DNA from: Flavobacteriales bacterium UBA6772
Lineage (GTDB): Bacteria; Bacteroidota; Bacteroidia; Flavobacteriales; UBA7430
NCBI GenBank assembly: GCA_002453265.1
Contig: DKGK01000019.1
Location: forward strand, 1 to 19,176
Length of the DNA stretch: 19,176 nt
Reading direction: 5' to 3'
Part shown: in pieces, positions 7,718 through 15,738 of the stretch
Layout of the letters: the number at the start of each line of letters is the position of its first letter
How positions within the stretch are numbered: the stretch's first letter is position 1
Translations under genes and position numbers: made by a program
The notes under the pieces: generated by a model
Seen by the model: only the letters and a program-made list of their open reading frames with translations
Told to the model about the DNA's origin: nothing
The model's database searches: none

Positions 7718-7756
7718 AAAGCTTTTAGAATTCTAATTTAGAACTCTAAAAGCTTT
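7718..7756. terminator. Strong bidirectional hairpin terminator
   Basis: A near-perfect inverted repeat has arms 7718-7734 and 7740-7756 with a single A/C mismatch (7730 against 7744) and a 5-base loop. On the minus strand it is followed by a T-rich tract (complement of 7711-7720), making it a good intrinsic terminator for the ChaN-DUF4920-cytochrome unit. On the plus strand a shorter T-run follows, which can end transcription from the copper locus. The stretch 7591-7717 shows no gene. Confidence 0.85.
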
Positions 7757-7807
7757 TGTTAAAAATAGAACTAATACCTCCTATAAGCTACAGTCACTGA
7801 TAGATTT

Positions 7808-8221
7808 TCACTTTTCAATAATTAAATTGTCAATCCGCTCTAATGGACCTGGACATAGTTGGGTATGACAAGACATACAATTATTTACAATAGAGCTAAA
7901 ATTCTTTGAGGAAGGTTGCTTATTAAAGGCTTCAATCGAATTTGCATAAGCGGTAGACATAGGAACAAGTCCCTCCTTTAAAAAGCTTTCATCAGTTGGA
8001 GTTTGTGTATGAATAAGCTCAAAATTCAACTGCTCCTGAGCGATGTCTTCGCCTAACAGTATTTTTTGTTTTATTTCTTCGAGCTGAAAAAACATGTCTC
8101 GCATTAACAAAGCCATTTCACTGGTATCGTTAGGATCAATAATTGTTTGAGTAAGCTTATTCTCTTGTTGCTGGCAAGCTGCAAAAAGAATAATTCCACC
8201 AATAACAACTAGCTTTTTCAT
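7808..8221 (-). CDS. Small cytochrome c lipoprotein
   Basis: The 137-residue protein has a lipoprotein signal with the modified Cys at 16 (ILFAAC). It carries one haem c motif, CMSCH, at 115-119, followed by CPGPLERI. The motif near the C-terminus and the helical body before it recall the cytochrome c' arrangement (four-helix bundle, haem at the last helix). The sixth ligand is uncertain; Met40 or Met43 in the first helix are candidates. It should sit in the periplasm attached to a membrane and transfer electrons or bind small ligands. Its ATG overlaps the stop of the DUF4920 gene by 4 bases (ATGA), so the two are coupled. It is the last gene of the unit, ending about 50 bases before the hairpin terminator. 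Confidence 0.83.
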   Translation of the reverse strand: MKKLVVIGGIILFAACQQQENKLTQTIIDPNDTSEMALLMRDMFFQLEEIKQKILLGEDIAQEQLNFELIHTQTPTDESFLKEGLVPMSTAYANSIEAFNKQPSSKNFSSIVNNCMSCHTQLCPGPLERIDNLIIEK

Positions 8222-8679
8222 TCTTGTATAATTACACCGTCAGCTGTAAATGAAAGTACAAACTCAGGCTCAGTAATACGCAAACTTTCTTCTTTAGACT
8301 CACCAGCATCTTCTGCATAATGTCTGAGAAGGTCAACTGATAAAGTATCGTAAAATGCTTCTCCATTAATAATAACCGTTTTTCCTTCGGCACCTTCTTT
8401 AGGAACAAAAAAACCATAATCTTTAAACCTTACTATAAGGGTATCGTCATCGGCTTTCACCTTCATCCAACATCCTTTTTTGGCACAAGTTTCTATTATT
8501 GTTCCTTCGATTTTAGTAGATACCTGTCCAGAAAGCTCAACTTGTTCTACTAAATCTGGATATTCAGTAAGTGAATCAGAAGTAATTTTGTTTCCGTAAA
8601 ATATCTCCACTTTTGTTTCTGAAGGAGTTCCACAGGCAAAAATAGTAGCTAAACTTAAAATTGAAATTGTCTTTTTCAT
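8218..8679 (-). CDS. DUF4920 family lipoprotein
   Basis: The 153-residue protein has a lipoprotein signal (MKKTISILSLATIFAC, Cys16). The body carries the DUF4920 pattern: a short beta domain with GTIIETCAKKGCWM (Cys65 and Cys70), RFKDYGFFVPKE and GKTVIINGEAFYD. The Cys-x4-Cys pair with a following Trp suggests metal binding or a disulfide; the family has no established function that I know of. It lies 10 bases after the ChaN-like gene and overlaps the cytochrome gene by 4 bases, pointing to a shared envelope role around haem, iron or redox chemistry. Confidence 0.85.
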   Translation of the reverse strand: MKKTISILSLATIFACGTPSETKVEIFYGNKITSDSLTEYPDLVEQVELSGQVSTKIEGTIIETCAKKGCWMKVKADDDTLIVRFKDYGFFVPKEGAEGKTVIINGEAFYDTLSVDLLRHYAEDAGESKEESLRITEPEFVLSFTADGVIIQE

Positions 8680-8689
8680 AGGTGTTTTT

Positions 8690-9535
8690 TTAATGAGTTT
8701 TTGTCATGTTAGTAGGCGTAACAATAATAAAATCAGCCTTATTGTGTTTGTCGTTAAGTGTGGCAATTTCATCTTGCTCTTCACACCCAATAGTAAGGAT
8801 ATTTAAGTCAGGTTTTAATTGTTTAAGATACCAATAGATTCCTTCATAGTTTTTGGAATGAAAAGCACCATTAAAGTGAATGAATTTTGCATCTACATTA
8901 ATGTTTTTATTAATAAAATGAGCCATTGTAGCATCTTTAATCCCCTGAGATTTGGGTAGATTATCTCCACCATGTCCCATTCCCATCTCAAGTATTTCTT
9001 TGTAGGATTCTAAGGTTGTATCGCAAATAAAAGGAAGTGGTGTTATTAATTCTTTTGCCTTATCTGATAAGCTTAATAGGGTATCTACACCAAAATTGTA
9101 AACCATAGAAGCGTATCTACGTGGGATATTTGTTGCGATAAATTTTAGATTATTAGTTTTAGAAAATTCTAATAGTGGCAAATAATCTGTTTCAAAGTTT
9201 GGCCAAGTTTTACTTTCAGAAATGAGTTTTTTAGAATTGTAATAACCCGCTAAATATTCGTCTATTATCAACTGATTATCAGACTCCATCATTTCGGCTC
9301 CTAAAATCAAGTTTGAATCTAATTCGAATAAATCACTTGTAAGCTCTAATTGCAACCAGTGTATAATAGGATTGTCATGAAATTCTCCAAATAAAATAAC
9401 ATCTGCTTTAGCAGCCTTTTTCAGAAGCTTAGAATATTTTACTTGCCTGGATTGAGAATTGAAAATTTGATAAGTTTCCTTTTGTGCGAAGCACATCAAG
9501 GGAAACATAAAACATATAAAAAGTACTTTTTTCAT
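8690..9535 (-). CDS. ChaN-like haem-binding protein (Tiki/EreA-like fold)
   Basis: The start at 9535 (281 residues) is preferred over an in-frame ATG at 9571 because the signal peptide MKKVLFICFMFPLMCFAQ begins there. The body matches the ChaN / PF04187 haem-binding uptake family: ILFGEFHDNPIIHW (Glu51, His53, His59), GAEMME (Glu81), ATNIPRRYA near 135 and GMGHGGDNLP near 195. Known ChaN proteins are surface or periplasmic, bind haem and are tied to iron uptake; the fold is shared with Tiki proteases and erythromycin esterases, so a hydrolase role is an alternative. It heads a unit with DUF4920 and a cytochrome c, which fits haem or metal handling. No TonB receptor or iron-repressor site is visible nearby. 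Confidence 0.87.
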   Translation of the reverse strand: MKKVLFICFMFPLMCFAQKETYQIFNSQSRQVKYSKLLKKAAKADVILFGEFHDNPIIHWLQLELTSDLFELDSNLILGAEMMESDNQLIIDEYLAGYYNSKKLISESKTWPNFETDYLPLLEFSKTNNLKFIATNIPRRYASMVYNFGVDTLLSLSDKAKELITPLPFICDTTLESYKEILEMGMGHGGDNLPKSQGIKDATMAHFINKNINVDAKFIHFNGAFHSKNYEGIYWYLKQLKPDLNILTIGCEEQDEIATLNDKHNKADFIIVTPTNMTKTH

Positions 9536-9618
9536 CAGTATGATTATTTTTAACAAATATCCAATTTTCAACCCAACATCAACTAGTTAATTATAGGTTT
9601 AAAAAACGAATTGATTAA

Positions 9619-11907
9619 CTAATAAGTTAAGTCTCTAGGGTTGGTCATTTTAATATGATAAGCTTGACCTGGTATAACATTACCAATGCTGTTAAAATCC
9701 CAATTTGGTAAATAGACCAAGCCTATATTGTCTTTTACGATTACTAAGTCATCAATTAAACTTGCAGTAACTAATTCTAAATTCATTTCGTTTTTTGAAA
9801 GTACAGACATTATATTCCATCCTTCGCTAAGTTCTATACTATTCAATGCAGAATTATAAACGCCATTAACTATAAGTGTATCTAGTTCGTTTACTTTTAA
9901 TTGATAGCCTTGCCCATATTCTAGTAAGCCAATACCATCAAAACCCCAAGCGGGTAAATAAGCCATACCAAGAGCATTTTTCATTATGACCACATTGGAG
10001 TTATTTGGGCTAATAAATAAGGATGCGTCTAAGTCTTCGTTTATTAAATAGGTAGAAACCATATTCCAACCTTCCATAATTGGAATTTCTTGTTTTTCAA
10101 TCAAATTTATCTCCAGTACAAACAAGCCATTAGCAATGTCAGAAATTAGAATATTTCCAGATGGTAAAAATGCATAAACACCCCAAGCTCCATTATAACC
10201 GCCAAAATTTTCGGGTATATAGGTGTCGTAAAAAGCGACTCTTATAGGGTTTTCTGGATTGGAAATATCAAAGACCTGCAATCCATCCCAATAATAGGAG
10301 ATAAACAACAAATCGTCTTTAATCATTAAATTATGGGCAATTGAAAATTCGTTAACATCCGAATTCAACGTAGAAATCAGTTCTAAATTCTGAATATCAG
10401 AGGTGTTAATTACTTTTAAATCATAACCGTTATTTTCTTCTGCAAAAACATATGTATCTCCAGATTTCCACCCGGAATGGTTTGTGCCAAAATCGGGATA
10501 TGCAGTAAAGGTTGAAAGTTGACTTGGACTTCCATTAAACTCCCAGATCAGTGTTCCTGTACCAGGACAATTAATAAAAGCAGTATCATTATCTACCCAT
10601 ATATCATGTGTGTTCGGAATATATTCATCCATATTGTATAGGTTTAAAGGCTGTATAGGATTACTAATATCGTACACACATAAAGAAGAAGTCCAATAGT
10701 TATTTAACGCATCATAGCCTTTAGTTGAGCATGAATAGAGTTTTTGGGCAGGTGTGTCAATAAAAATATTGTGAGATTTACTAAATAAATCATCAGAATC
10801 ATAAACCACTATAGCGGTGTCAGGGAGATTAGATAAATCAAGAATCTGAAGCGTACTCTCTCCTTGATCGCAAACTGCGTATAAATATTTTCCCATAGTA
10901 TGATAATCTCTATGGGTAACGCTAGAAGAACTATAGGCACCTGCAATTCTTACTATTTCATAAGAATCTTGAGGATTGGTTACATCTATAATATGTGTTC
11001 CGAAAGTAGAACCTAAAATGGCATATTCTCTTCCGTTTTCAGCATAACCATACACCTCAGAATAGCTCCCTCCTAAACCATTTATTTCTAGACTTGTATC
11101 GGACCAATTAAATAATAGGTTTACATTATTTGATTGGTAAAAACATTCAGATCCATTAGAACTTAGTTGATTGTAATTTAATGCATTTTCATCATCACAA
11201 ACATCAATATTACAATCAGAATTCAAAGAAAACACTACTTGTCCAAATGATCCTTCAGCAAGTAATCCATTTGCAATTATTTCATCATTGGCATTTGAAA
11301 TTTCAAATGAAGAACCTTGCCAACCATCGCCATAGGTATCGTACATATTAAAATAATAACAGTCATCTTCAATACATACATAAAAATTATAATCACTAGA
11401 GTCAATATAACTCATAGCAATAGAATCGACTAAATTACCTAAGGTGTCTGTAATAGACCAGGAAATTTCTTCTGCCCATATTTCCGTTTGAATATTTATA
11501 GACACTAGATTTGAAGCACATAAACCAGCCTCGTTGATACAAAATTGAGCAGAACCAAATGACAAACCTGCTAGTAAGCCTCCAGAAGCAATGGTAAGAG
11601 AATCTTCATATTGTAAAACATAAGAACCATTATTCCAACCATCTCCATAAGAGTCGTATAAGTTGTATTGATAACAAGTATTACTGAGTAAACAAAATGA
11701 GTCTAAATACTCTATATTATTCTGATAATTTATTGCTGATGTGTCTACTAAAACACCATTAGAATCTGTAATTGACCAAGAAATCTCCTCTGCCCAATCG
11801 CCGGAGTTAAGAATTAACTGAACAGACGTTTGATCACATTCTTGAGCAGCTAATATTTGTACTAAAAGAAGTAAGATGACAGTGAAAAAACAATTAATTT
11901 TTCTCAT
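9619..11907 (-). CDS. Secreted choice-of-anchor B beta-propeller protein without a visible sorting tail
   Basis: The 762-residue protein starts with a signal peptide (residues 1 to about 21, ending ILAAQ). Two similar modules of about 100 residues follow (YDSYGDGWNNGSY and YDTYGDGWQGSSF, each preceded by WAEEISWSITD), then a short CDDENALNYN module. The central region (about 270-600) is an LVIVD-type beta-propeller of the choice-of-anchor B family: YAILGSTFGTHIIDVTNP, HRDYHTMGKYLYAVCDQG, VFDISNPENP. The C-terminus holds two GW...VIVKD...YLP...IGN repeats and then stops (PRDLTY). In the CotH-like protein the same repeats are followed by further domains and a T9SS tail; here none is found in any nearby minus-strand frame. 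It therefore may be truncated, or be retained or exported differently. Function beyond extracellular adhesion or binding cannot be assigned. Confidence 0.85.
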   Translation of the reverse strand: MRKINCFFTVILLLLVQILAAQECDQTSVQLILNSGDWAEEISWSITDSNGVLVDTSAINYQNNIEYLDSFCLLSNTCYQYNLYDSYGDGWNNGSYVLQYEDSLTIASGGLLAGLSFGSAQFCINEAGLCASNLVSINIQTEIWAEEISWSITDTLGNLVDSIAMSYIDSSDYNFYVCIEDDCYYFNMYDTYGDGWQGSSFEISNANDEIIANGLLAEGSFGQVVFSLNSDCNIDVCDDENALNYNQLSSNGSECFYQSNNVNLLFNWSDTSLEINGLGGSYSEVYGYAENGREYAILGSTFGTHIIDVTNPQDSYEIVRIAGAYSSSSVTHRDYHTMGKYLYAVCDQGESTLQILDLSNLPDTAIVVYDSDDLFSKSHNIFIDTPAQKLYSCSTKGYDALNNYWTSSLCVYDISNPIQPLNLYNMDEYIPNTHDIWVDNDTAFINCPGTGTLIWEFNGSPSQLSTFTAYPDFGTNHSGWKSGDTYVFAEENNGYDLKVINTSDIQNLELISTLNSDVNEFSIAHNLMIKDDLLFISYYWDGLQVFDISNPENPIRVAFYDTYIPENFGGYNGAWGVYAFLPSGNILISDIANGLFVLEINLIEKQEIPIMEGWNMVSTYLINEDLDASLFISPNNSNVVIMKNALGMAYLPAWGFDGIGLLEYGQGYQLKVNELDTLIVNGVYNSALNSIELSEGWNIMSVLSKNEMNLELVTASLIDDLVIVKDNIGLVYLPNWDFNSIGNVIPGQAYHIKMTNPRDLTY
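9620..10090 (-). repeat. Tandem GW/VIVKD protein repeat at the end of the choice-of-anchor B gene
   Basis: Two copies of the module (GWNMVSTY...VVIMKNALG...YLPAWGF and GWNIMSVL...LVIVKDNIG...YLPNWDF) close the protein. They are homologous to the pair in the CotH-like gene at 1165-1645, giving four copies in this window. Each ends in a GxxYxxK motif followed by a short strand. Confidence 0.75.
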
Positions 11908-11925
11908 AATTTAAACGCTAAATAA

Positions 11926-11943
11926 TTACTCTAAGAAGAGTAA
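11926..11943 (-). promoter_or_regulatory. Leader hairpin of the choice-of-anchor B gene
   Basis: Perfect 7-base arms (TTACTCT / AGAGTAA) enclose a 4-base loop between the proposed transcription start (near 11948) and the ATG at 11907. It could stabilise the 5' end of the mRNA or bind a regulator. Twelve bases of it (TTACTCTAAGAA, from 11926) recur at 12061-12072. Confidence 0.3.
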
Positions 11944-11954
11944 ATGAAATTGAA

Positions 11955-11962
11955 CAAAATTA
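11955..11962 (-). promoter_or_regulatory. Candidate -7 promoter box for the choice-of-anchor B gene
   Basis: The minus strand reads TAATTTTG, matching TAnnTTTG, with a predicted start near 11948 and a leader of about 40 bases. The -33 region is T-rich but has no exact TTTG at ideal spacing. Confidence 0.4.
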
Positions 11963-12228
11963 ATTAATAAACTAGGAAAAGACTGAAATTTGAAAATCCT
12001 GTATTTGTTATGGAACAATTATTATTTAATTGAAATTATTTATTACTTGAATTCAACATTTTACTCTAAGAACAAAATCGAAAATAGAAGTCTTAAAACT
12101 TGCTCTCTAAACCATTTAACAATGGTACTGAGAAGGCAAAACTATAGAGCTTAGTTGCATTAAGCTTAAGGTCTATTGATTAATAATATTGCCCATAACT
12201 ATTATATTTAAAAATTGGAAATATGTAA

Positions 12229-12318
12229 TTATTGAATAGAAAGATGCTTTCTTACAGTTTCGTTCTCGCCATTTACTTCTAACAAATAGATACCAGCTGG
12301 AAAGCCTCCTCTGTCTAT
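12229..12318 (-). pseudogene. Orphan T9SS sorting-domain fragment
   Basis: On the minus strand a short open stretch between stops reads RGGFPAGIYLLEVNGENE then TVRKHLSIQ and a stop codon at 12229-12231. This is the characteristic end of a T9SS type A sorting domain (GxYxLxV...KxxxxQ). No start codon or upstream domain is present; the dehydrogenase gene ends directly before it. It is probably the tail of a deleted exported protein. The rest of the gap 11908-12325 holds the choice-of-anchor B promoter region and otherwise nothing I recognise. Confidence 0.6.
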
Positions 12319-12325
12319 TTATATA

Positions 12326-13264
12326 TTATATAATAGTCATTTCAATTTTATCGGCCAATACAGAAGATAATTTATAGTACGATTCTACCGTCCATCCTGC
12401 TACATGCGGACTTAATAATACCTTTTTTGAATCTAGTAAATATTGAAAACTAGCAGGAATTTCTGTATCGAACATATTTTCGAAACTTGCTTTTTCAAAT
12501 TCTAAAACATCTAAACAAGCTCCTAAAATAGCACCTTCTTTCAAGCCTTTTACTAAGCTTTCAGTGCGAACAACTTTTCCTCTCGCTGTATTAATAATAT
12601 AAAAAGGCTTCGCCATTTTAGCGATAAAATTACAATCTAAATAATGGTGAGTACTTTGGTTATAGGGTGTATGAAAACTAATTATATCAGCCTTTTCTTG
12701 AATATTTTCTAAAGTTGATTCATAAGCATAAGTATCAGAATTGTCTGTTTTCGTATTATTGAAAGCTAAAACAGTACAATTAAATCCAGAAATACATTTA
12801 GCAAATGCTTTACCCATGTTACCATAGCCAATAATCCCAACTGTTTTACCCGAGAGTTCAACACCTCTATTCTCTTCTCTATTCCACTTTCCAGCTCGAA
12901 CTTCAGCATCAGCAGTAGAAAGTTTATTAAACAAATTTAGTAACATTCCTATAGCATGTTCTCCAACTGCTTGTCGGTTTCCTTCAGGAGCAGAAAATAA
13001 ATGAATTCCTAATTCTTTTGCTTTTTCACAGTCTATGTTTTCTAAACCAGCACCAGAACGAGCAATAAATTTTAGGCTTGTTGCTGCCGCTAAAAACTCC
13101 TTATTTATAGGAGTTCTAGAACGAACTACTAATCCTTGGTACAAGGATATTTTAGCCAATATTTCACTTCTACTAGAAGTATAATCGTGTTCACAAACAA
13201 AGCCTAAACTTAAGAGTCTTTCCTCTAAAACATTATGTACACTATCTACAAAAAGGACTTTCAT
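12326..13264 (-). CDS. D-2-hydroxyacid dehydrogenase (phosphoglycerate dehydrogenase-like)
   Basis: The 312-residue protein is an NAD-dependent dehydrogenase of the D-isomer-specific family. The substrate-binding halves flank a Rossmann domain with VGIIGYGNMG (nucleotide loop, 146-151). The catalytic set is visible: Arg228 in NTARG, an acid in the LDVLEFE region (about 252-257) and His287 in SPHVAGWT. It lacks the C-terminal ACT regulatory domain of long SerA enzymes. 3-phosphoglycerate oxidation is one candidate; related hydroxyacid or 4-phosphoerythronate substrates are others, so no symbol is given. Its ATG overlaps the mgtE stop by one base (TAATG), making it the last gene of the housekeeping operon. 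The annotated end (KIEMTII) runs directly into a decayed region, but all key motifs are present. Confidence 0.87.
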   Translation of the reverse strand: MKVLFVDSVHNVLEERLLSLGFVCEHDYTSSRSEILAKISLYQGLVVRSRTPINKEFLAAATSLKFIARSGAGLENIDCEKAKELGIHLFSAPEGNRQAVGEHAIGMLLNLFNKLSTADAEVRAGKWNREENRGVELSGKTVGIIGYGNMGKAFAKCISGFNCTVLAFNNTKTDNSDTYAYESTLENIQEKADIISFHTPYNQSTHHYLDCNFIAKMAKPFYIINTARGKVVRTESLVKGLKEGAILGACLDVLEFEKASFENMFDTEIPASFQYLLDSKKVLLSPHVAGWTVESYYKLSSVLADKIEMTII

Positions 13265-14613
13265 TAGAGGTCTAAAAATAGTTTACCAATCATAAAATAG
13301 ATAAATAAACCGAGTACATCGTTTACGGTGGTAATAAAAGGGCCTGTAGCTAATGCAGGATCAATTTTGTATTTGTTAAGAGCTAATGGAATAAAAGTTC
13401 CAAATAATGCTGCGAAAATAATAACAGCCATTATGGAAATACTCACTGTAAAGTATATTGAACTAGGGTAACCCAATAAGAATGTAATTAGCATTATTAA
13501 TCCAGAACAGATGATACCGTTAAGCATAGCAACACCCAATTCTTTCATCAATCGTTCACTTAATGTATCCATCCCTAAGCTATTACTAGCGAGACCTTGC
13601 ACAATAATAGCGGCAGATTGCACACCTACATTTCCACCCATAGCAGCAATTAAAGGTGTGAAAAAGGCCAACTCTATATTGTTTTCAATATCGAAAATCC
13701 CCATTACTTGAGCTCCCATAATACCACCCATTAAACCAATAAGTAACCAAGGTAATCGTGCTCTAGTTAAGGTTACTATATTATCGGAGGAATTTACTTG
13801 TTCGAAAATACCAGAAGCTTTATTGTAATCTTCCATGGCCTCCTCCTTCATCACATCAACCACATCATCTATGGTAATTCTACCGATTAAACGATTTAAA
13901 TCATCTACTACAGGCAAGACAATTAAATCGTATTTGTCCATAATATTTGCCACTTCTTCATCGTCGAAATTCGCTTTTACAGATATTACCTTTTCGTTAT
14001 AAATATTTTTAATGAAGTTCTTTTCTGGAGATAAAAGCAATTTTTTTAGTGAAAGGGTTCCAAGTAATATTTGGTTATCATCTACCACATAAATCGTGTA
14101 AACCTTATCTACGTCTTCGGCTTGTTTACGCATTTCTCCTACACAGCGCAAAATCGACCATTTTTCGTTTACGTGAATAAGTTCTTTTGCCATTAATCCA
14201 CCCGCAGTATTTTCGGCATAAGATAAGAGGTCTACAATATCGCTGGCATGCTCAACATCTTCTATGTGAGCTAAAACGGCTTCCTTTTTTCCTATTGGTA
14301 ATTCTGCAATAATATCTGCAGCATCATCAGAGTCTAAATTCTCAATAAGTACTTCAGCAATTTGCCGAGAAGTTAAATCTTCTAATACAAAATTTCTGTT
14401 TTCATCATCTAGTTCAATGAGGATATTAGCAGAATCCTCATCTTCAAAAAGTTCAAAAAGTATTTTACCCTGTTCTTCGTCGAGTTCCTCAATAAGCTCA
14501 GCAATATCAACATGATGTAATTCGGAAAGCTCAGATTTTAAGACTTTAAAGTCTTTACTTTCTAGCTTCTCGCTTACATCTTGGATAAAATATTTAGTTA
14601 ATTCAAATTTCAT
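13264..14613 (-). CDS. mgtE: Magnesium transporter MgtE
   Basis: The 449-residue length and domain order fit MgtE: an acidic N-terminal superhelical domain (about 1-125, rich in Asp/Glu, e.g. LIEELDEEQGK, NLDSDDAADIIAELP), two CBS domains (about 130-255; LLGTLSLKKLL and LIGRITIDDVVDVM), and a membrane domain of about five helices (from about 280). Family signatures are AAMGGNVGVQSAA near 320 and TTVNDVLG, with Asp432, the acidic residue expected in the ion pathway. It imports Mg2+ across the inner membrane and is gated by Mg2+ binding to the cytoplasmic domains. It overlaps rsmA by 4 bases and the dehydrogenase by 1 base, so it is translated as part of the operon. No separate magnesium riboswitch is visible. 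Confidence 0.95.
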   Translation of the reverse strand: MKFELTKYFIQDVSEKLESKDFKVLKSELSELHHVDIAELIEELDEEQGKILFELFEDEDSANILIELDDENRNFVLEDLTSRQIAEVLIENLDSDDAADIIAELPIGKKEAVLAHIEDVEHASDIVDLLSYAENTAGGLMAKELIHVNEKWSILRCVGEMRKQAEDVDKVYTIYVVDDNQILLGTLSLKKLLLSPEKNFIKNIYNEKVISVKANFDDEEVANIMDKYDLIVLPVVDDLNRLIGRITIDDVVDVMKEEAMEDYNKASGIFEQVNSSDNIVTLTRARLPWLLIGLMGGIMGAQVMGIFDIENNIELAFFTPLIAAMGGNVGVQSAAIIVQGLASNSLGMDTLSERLMKELGVAMLNGIICSGLIMLITFLLGYPSSIYFTVSISIMAVIIFAALFGTFIPLALNKYKIDPALATGPFITTVNDVLGLFIYFMIGKLFLDL

Positions 14614-15386
14614 GGTTGAATTTTTTCCAGCTGATTGGTAAGATACACAAAATCTTCCACCGATAATTGCTCGGCTCTTTCGGTTAAAAGAGGGTCGTTA
14701 AAATCACTTTTCCCAATAAGTGGTTTAAGTGAGTTTCTTAGTGTTTTTCTTCGCTGACTAAAAGATTGTTTAACAACACGTTTAAAAAACTTCTCGTTAC
14801 AGTCTAGTTTATCTTTATTGTTTCTGCGTAAGCGTATTACGCCAGATTTAACTTTCGGTGGTGGATCAAACACTTCAGGTTCCACGGTAAATAAATATTC
14901 AATGTCATAATATGCCTGAAGTAAAACAGAAATAATTCCATATTTTTTACTTCCAGGACCACTAGCCACACGCTCCGCAACTTCTTTTTGGAACATCCCT
15001 ACAACTTCGGGAACCTGCTCTTTGTATTCGAGTGCTTTAAATAATATTTGAGAGGATATATTGTACGGGAAATTTCCAATAAGTCCAAATTGCCCTCTTG
15101 TAAGCTTTGTTAAATCGAGTTGTAAAAAATCTGTAGAGTGTATGCGAGGACTCAGTTCTGGGTATTTACCCTGAAGGTAAGTAACAGATTCTCTATCGAG
15201 CTCTATTACATGAGTCGTAAATTCTTTTTTTGGTAATAAATACTGCGTTAGTACACCCATTCCTGGACCTACTTCAACTACGTCTTTATAGCCCTCGCAA
15301 CTTAAGCCATCTACTATGGCTCTAGCAATAGAGAGGTCTTTTAGGAAATGTTGCCCTAAGTGTTTTTTAGCTCTTACCCTTTTCAT
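14610..15386 (-). CDS. rsmA: 16S rRNA dimethyladenosine transferase RsmA (KsgA)
   Basis: The 258-residue enzyme dimethylates two adjacent adenines near the 3' end of 16S rRNA, using S-adenosylmethionine, late in small-subunit assembly. The motifs are in order: KKHLGQHFL (8-15), the SAM-binding loop VEVGPGMGVLT (37-47), Glu62 (VIELD), Asp86 (STDFL), and the catalytic NFPYNISS (105-112). The C-terminal helical part has FSQRRKTLRNSL, typical of the family. The length is normal. Its last bases overlap mgtE (ATGA); 39 bases separate it from the upstream DUF4286 gene. Confidence 0.96.
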   Translation of the reverse strand: MKRVRAKKHLGQHFLKDLSIARAIVDGLSCEGYKDVVEVGPGMGVLTQYLLPKKEFTTHVIELDRESVTYLQGKYPELSPRIHSTDFLQLDLTKLTRGQFGLIGNFPYNISSQILFKALEYKEQVPEVVGMFQKEVAERVASGPGSKKYGIISVLLQAYYDIEYLFTVEPEVFDPPPKVKSGVIRLRRNNKDKLDCNEKFFKRVVKQSFSQRRKTLRNSLKPLIGKSDFNDPLLTERAEQLSVEDFVYLTNQLEKIQP

Positions 15387-15425
15387 ATCTCTGTAATTGA
15401 TTTTTTTTGTTAGCTACTTTCATAT

Positions 15426-15737
15426 TTAAAATTCGCTAATTACTTCCATCAAAGTACGAAAGGCAACAAACTTACCTTGAAACTTATTGTTGTGTTCTGC
15501 TTGTAAAGCTGGAGCAAAGTCCTTGTTGTAAACATCGAGTTTTTCTTGACTCTCACAAGTATATTGTATAGAGTAAGTAATTCCACCCATTTGCTCTTCC
15601 ACTAAAACTTTACTCATTTTTGCAGAAGTAAAGGTGCCTGTATTTAGCACTTCTTTAATATGAGTTTCGCTCATCCATTTCAACCATTCTTGTTGGGCGG
15701 ACTCTTCTATATTTACAGTTATGTTATAAATAATCAT
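15426..15737 (-). CDS. DUF4286 family protein
   Basis: The 103-residue protein has no signal sequence and is probably cytoplasmic. The sequence (MIIYNITVNIEESAQQEWLK, THIKEVLNTGTFTSAKM, GGITYSIQYTC, FVAFRTLMEVI) matches the DUF4286 family, which looks like a ferredoxin-fold (alpha/beta, ABM-like) domain. Its function is not established. It begins 1 base after the TPR gene ends and precedes rsmA, which suggests constant co-expression rather than a known pathway. Confidence 0.85.
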   Translation of the reverse strand: MIIYNITVNIEESAQQEWLKWMSETHIKEVLNTGTFTSAKMSKVLVEEQMGGITYSIQYTCESQEKLDVYNKDFAPALQAEHNNKFQGKFVAFRTLMEVISEF

Positions 15738-15738
15738 G

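Noticed and set aside
12060..12180. Possible further gene remnant upstream of the orphan sorting tail
   Set aside because: Translations in several frames gave only short pieces with no recognisable family.
13511..13711. Plus-strand open frame inside mgtE
   Set aside because: It runs antisense to the conserved MgtE membrane domain and has no recognisable protein features.
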